Positions 61,290 to 64,000 of a stretch of 64,000 nucleotides of DNA are shown piece by piece (positions within the stretch are counted from its first letter, which is position 1; each line of letters begins with the position of its first letter). The translations under genes and the position numbers were made by a program. The notes under the pieces were generated by a model. It worked only from the letters and a program-made list of their open reading frames with translations. It made no database searches and was not told where the DNA came from. Source of the stretch: Silicimonas algicola (GTDB lineage Bacteria > Pseudomonadota > Alphaproteobacteria > Rhodobacterales > Rhodobacteraceae); assembly GCF_003148765.1 (NCBI RefSeq), contig NZ_QGGV01000004.1, positions 62,001-126,000 of the forward strand, read 5' to 3'.

Positions 61290-61853
61290 ATGCAGTACCA
61301 GATCACCGGCAAGCAGATCGACATTGGCGAGGCACTTCAGACCCATGTCAAAACCTGTATCGACGAGGTGGTCGGCAAGTACGCAGGACGTCCGACGGAC
61401 GCAGGCATCGTCTTTTCGAAGAGCGGTCACGAGTACGTCTGCGAAGCGGTCATTCATCTCTCGACGGGCCTGACGGCTCAGGCCAAGGGGCATGATCACG
61501 AAATCTACGCCGCCTTCGACAAGTGCTGTGCAAAGATGGAAAAGCAGCTTCGACGCTACAAGCGTCGGCTGAAAGATCATCACAGGGAGCGGCCGGTTGA
61601 ATCCTTCGGCGTGTCCTCTTATATCCTCGCCTCGTCGGAAGACGGGGGTGACGCGGAACCTGAAACGCTCCAGCCCATGATCATCGCCGAAATGCAGACA
61701 AAGATTCCCTCTTTGTCTGTCGGCGAAGCGGTCATGCAGATGGAGCTTGCGGGGGCGCCGGTCCTGATCTTTCAAAACGAAAAGCAGGGGTCCGGCGTGA
61801 ATGTGGTTTATCGCCGGGAAGACGGTAACATTGGCTGGATCGATCCGAACTAG
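61290..61853 (+). CDS. hpf: Long-form ribosome hibernation promoting factor
   Basis: A 187-aa protein with an N-terminal HPF/YfiA domain (1-100, MQYQITGKQIDIGEALQTHV) and a C-terminal dimerisation domain (about 125-187, VVYRREDGNIGWIDPN), the architecture that forms 100S ribosome dimers in stationary phase. GGGAG stands seven bases before the chosen ATG. In many proteobacteria rpoN lies between lptB and hpf; here 193 bases without a gene separate them. Confidence 0.94.
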   Translation: MQYQITGKQIDIGEALQTHVKTCIDEVVGKYAGRPTDAGIVFSKSGHEYVCEAVIHLSTGLTAQAKGHDHEIYAAFDKCCAKMEKQLRRYKRRLKDHHRERPVESFGVSSYILASSEDGGDAEPETLQPMIIAEMQTKIPSLSVGEAVMQMELAGAPVLIFQNEKQGSGVNVVYRREDGNIGWIDPN

Positions 61854-61901
61854 GGGATAGCTCGGGTACGGCGCCACTTGTCGGCGGGACGCGATAAGTT
61901 C

Positions 61902-62366
61902 ATGGACATAGCGACCATTCTAAGGACGGAGGCCGTCAAGACGGTCTCCGCCATCAGCAGCAAGAAGCGTCTGTTCCACGAACTTGGCGACCTTGCCGCT
62001 CAGGTGTACGGACTGAAGTCCGCCGAGGTCGCAACGGCCTTGCAGGAGCGTGAGAGCCTGGGCCCCACGGGTGTCGGCGGCGGAATCGCGCTGCCTCACG
62101 CGCGTCTCGACGGTCTTCCGCAGGTTCACGGCCTCTTCATTCGGGTGGAAAAGCCACTCGACTTCGAATCCGTGGATCGCCAGCCCGTCGATCTGGTTTT
62201 CGCCCTCCTTGCGCCACAGGACGCGGGTGTCGAACATCTGAAGGCGCTCGCCGTCGTGTCGCGGACGATGCGCGACCCGGCCCTGTGCGCAAAGCTGCGA
62301 GCGAACTCCGACCCGCAGACTCTGCACACGCTCTTGACTGCCCAGCCCCGCGTTCAGGCCGCCTGA
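61902..62366 (+). CDS. ptsN: PTS IIA-like nitrogen-regulatory protein PtsN
   Basis: A 154-aa EIIA-Ntr with phosphorylatable His66 in GGIALPHARLDG. It is the terminal acceptor of the PTS-Ntr chain and regulates potassium and nitrogen balance. It follows hpf by 48 bases; a TTG eight codons upstream could extend the protein, but the ATG matches family N termini. The 3' end overlaps the convergent sulfotransferase gene by 13 bases. Confidence 0.94.
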   Translation: MDIATILRTEAVKTVSAISSKKRLFHELGDLAAQVYGLKSAEVATALQERESLGPTGVGGGIALPHARLDGLPQVHGLFIRVEKPLDFESVDRQPVDLVFALLAPQDAGVEHLKALAVVSRTMRDPALCAKLRANSDPQTLHTLLTAQPRVQAA

Positions 62367-63793
62367 CCCTCGGGCGTCCAGTCCGTGAAGCCGAACATCA
62401 CGTAGTCACGCCTGTACGCCGCTTCGCAGGCCTCTCCGATCTGGCGCGTCACTACGTCCGACAAGCCGTGGACGTCTTGAACCAGAAATGAGCCCGCCAC
62501 AGCCGGCATGGCAACGCCCACATCCCGGCAGAGATCGGACAGGGCTGCGTCGAGGTGGCTTTCGCGGACCACCCGGTCGGGCATCTGGAACTGTCCGATC
62601 GCGAACAGGAGCGTCGCCTGACTGGCCCAGGAGTTGTCGACTCGAACGGCCGTCTGTCCGCCCAGATTTCCCGCAAGGAACTTGAGGAACTTCAAGAAAG
62701 CTGCCCTGTGACGGTCCAGGGTCCAATCGGAGTCCGGCCAGCTGGACGGGAGAGGCACTCCATAATGTTCCACCAAGGCCGCTCGGATGTCGGCGTGCGT
62801 GTCGGCATCCGTAGGAAGAACGAAGCGGCAGAAGGCGTCGTGCGCTCGCGGCAGCGGATGACGCAGGACGGTGAAGGACCGATGTCCCGGATGCTGCCGC
62901 TTCCAGCGCCGCATGTCCTTCTGAGACATCCCCGTTTCTGTTTCTCCGTCCGGATCGACCTGGGACAGCCAATCGGGAATCGGGTCGAAACCGGCTCCCC
63001 GGATCGGCATGTAAAGAAGCGGCGTCGTCTTGCACACGCGGAAGAAACGAAGGCCTGGTCCCCTCTCGGGTTCGTGGATCGGCACCCGCCCCAGGTCGGG
63101 CATGAGCATTGTCTGCAACGCCTCTTCGGCGACGGTCGGGTTTGTCAGCCGCGCGGCGACAGGCGTTGGGTTCTGGACCTTCGCACGCACCTTGGCCGGA
63201 TCGGGCGGGCCTTCCGCGCCGATGAAAGTCCCGAGTCCAGCCAGCACGTCGTCGTCCGACAAATCCTCGTAACCGATATGGAAAGCTGTCTGCCCGGTTA
63301 CCTGCAGCGCGCGGGCGACACGAGACTGAAAGGCCGACAGTTCTTCGACGAACTCCACGTATTCCTCTGCGTCGAAGGGCACCTTGGCCGCGCGCGCCGT
63401 CGTCATGTCGCCCAGCCACCACTGTCCCGTCTTGCGCGCGATCTTGAGCGAGACATAGCTGTCGATCGGGCGCCGGGTGAGCACGATCTTCGCCGCCTTG
63501 GGGTCCTGAAGGACAAGGTCGATCGCCCGCGGATCGTGATCGTAAAACAGGCGAAAGCCCGGCAGGCCGCCTGCCGCCGTGCGCATTGCCGCAATGACGC
63601 GCAACGGATCTCTGTCCCGCGCGGTCATCGACAGGCCCCACATCGACGTCACTTCCGGCTTTCCGAAAAAGTGAGGATTGAACAGCTCTCCAAACGATTC
63701 GACGCCCGGCATGGCCGCGAGCTGCTCTTCCAGAAGATTCGATCCGGTGCGCATTCCCGCCAGCACCACGAAATAGTCGAAGCGTCGGGTCAT
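62354..63793 (-). CDS. Double-domain sulfotransferase-like protein
   Basis: A 479-aa cytoplasmic protein. The N-terminal half (1-240) is a NodH/Stf0-like sulfotransferase with the PAPS 5'-phosphosulfate loop GMRTGSNLL (13-21) and a 3'-phosphate motif LTRRPIDSYVSLKIAR. The C-terminal half (about 245-479) looks like a second sulfotransferase-family unit (FTVLRHPLPRAHDAFCRFV matches the 3'-phosphate-binding strand and helix), but its 5' loop region (VCKTTPLLYMP) is degenerate. It probably sulfates a surface carbohydrate or lipid. Its start overlaps the stop of the upstream gene by four bases. Confidence 0.82.
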   Translation of the reverse strand: MTRRFDYFVVLAGMRTGSNLLEEQLAAMPGVESFGELFNPHFFGKPEVTSMWGLSMTARDRDPLRVIAAMRTAAGGLPGFRLFYDHDPRAIDLVLQDPKAAKIVLTRRPIDSYVSLKIARKTGQWWLGDMTTARAAKVPFDAEEYVEFVEELSAFQSRVARALQVTGQTAFHIGYEDLSDDDVLAGLGTFIGAEGPPDPAKVRAKVQNPTPVAARLTNPTVAEEALQTMLMPDLGRVPIHEPERGPGLRFFRVCKTTPLLYMPIRGAGFDPIPDWLSQVDPDGETETGMSQKDMRRWKRQHPGHRSFTVLRHPLPRAHDAFCRFVLPTDADTHADIRAALVEHYGVPLPSSWPDSDWTLDRHRAAFLKFLKFLAGNLGGQTAVRVDNSWASQATLLFAIGQFQMPDRVVRESHLDAALSDLCRDVGVAMPAVAGSFLVQDVHGLSDVVTRQIGEACEAAYRRDYVMFGFTDWTPEGQAA

Positions 63794-64000
63794 CCGGCCT
63801 CCAGTCGGTCACTCGTCACGGGAACCTGTGCGACCTGCAGGCGCGATCCGGTTTCTCCGGCAAGGTGCGGGTTCATCCCGGCGTTGCGCAGGGCCTGAAG
63901 GAAATCGGCCAACCCCTCGACCGGTTGCAGGGCCGGCAAGCCCGTCAGCATGTGGTGTTCTGCACCTGAAAGGCTGTCGACGATCTCCTGCATCGGGTCC
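63790..64000 (-). CDS. Unidentified protein, C-terminal fragment
   Basis: The window ends inside this gene. Sixty-nine codons are readable (DPMQEIVDSLSGAEHH...), ending in TGA at 63790-63792, and the frame continues beyond base 64000. The Met at 63993 need not be the start. The fragment (LPALQPVEGLADFLQALRNAGM) matches no family I know. It overlaps the sulfotransferase gene by four bases and is therefore probably its operon partner. Confidence 0.6.
   Translation of the reverse strand, partial: DPMQEIVDSLSGAEHHMLTGLPALQPVEGLADFLQALRNAGMNPHLAGETGSRLQVAQVPVTSDRLEAG

Overview
The window reads as a contiguous, GC-rich, gene-dense piece of an alphaproteobacterial chromosome, most likely Rhodobacteraceae (Roseobacter/Rhodobacter group). 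This rests on recalled gene orders and protein families (def-def-def-fmt, gltD-GFA-GFA-gltB, xdhABC beside a BMP-type transporter, the LuxR/b561/PepSY trio, lptCAB-hpf-ptsN without rpoN), on very frequent 4-bp ATGA/GTGA overlaps and on many GTG starts. No database search was possible.

Layout. 1-2011: tail of a formyl-methionine operon (two intact peptide deformylases, one catalytically degenerate paralogue, fmt). 2008-3372 (minus): a small redox-type operon (PepSY protein, cytochrome b561, membrane-tethered LuxR regulator), divergent from a DUF3445 heme N-demethylase-like gene. 4411-8883: a membrane protein, clpB, an 81-aa orphan and pyrF. 9121-10674: a stand-alone Hint-domain protein and an aldo/keto reductase. 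10739-20127 (minus): a seven-gene operon coupling xanthine dehydrogenase (xdhA, xdhB, xdhC) to a BMP-type nucleobase/nucleoside ABC importer, closed by a hairpin terminator. 20320-22095: dienelactone hydrolase, a SRPBCC protein and its ArsR repressor with a perfect operator-like palindrome over the start codon. 22119-24643: a folB-folK fusion, folP and map. 24832-27226: a CinA-type domain protein, GNAT and OmpA proteins. 27306-30378: two LysR regulators flanking a DUF481 outer-membrane protein. 30435-32485: chromate module (rhodanese-ChrB, ChrA). 32618-34633: 2,4-dienoyl-CoA reductase-type enzyme. 34701-41627: glutamate synthase operon gltD-GFA-GFA-gltB. 41841-43835: uppP, an NDUFA9-like reductase and tRNA-Leu(CAG).

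The accessory part begins exactly at the 3' end of tRNA-Leu. From 43798 to 49921 (minus) runs a catabolic operon: a spermidine/putrescine-type ABC importer, an Asp/Glu/hydantoin racemase-family enzyme, an NTF2-like protein and a PuuE/allantoinase-like deacetylase whose last codons and stop lie inside the tRNA gene. A GntR regulator and a two-domain acetyltransferase are divergent from it (50166-51682). Next comes a reactive-sulfur module (51823-57892): a Crp/Fnr regulator with a single Cys pair, two YeeE/YedE proteins, an ETHE1-like metallo-hydrolase, a DUF442-sulfide:quinone reductase fusion and a SulP transporter. From 57876 the window returns to core genes: a P-loop kinase, rnd, lptC, lptA, lptB, hpf and ptsN. 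It ends with a double-domain sulfotransferase and a truncated gene.

No CRISPR array, insertion sequence, integrase, rRNA or origin was seen. No gap between called genes exceeds about 300 bases; the largest gaps (3373-3614, 4819-5070, 8884-9120, 28212-28484, 49922-50165) hold promoters, inverted repeats or terminators as listed.
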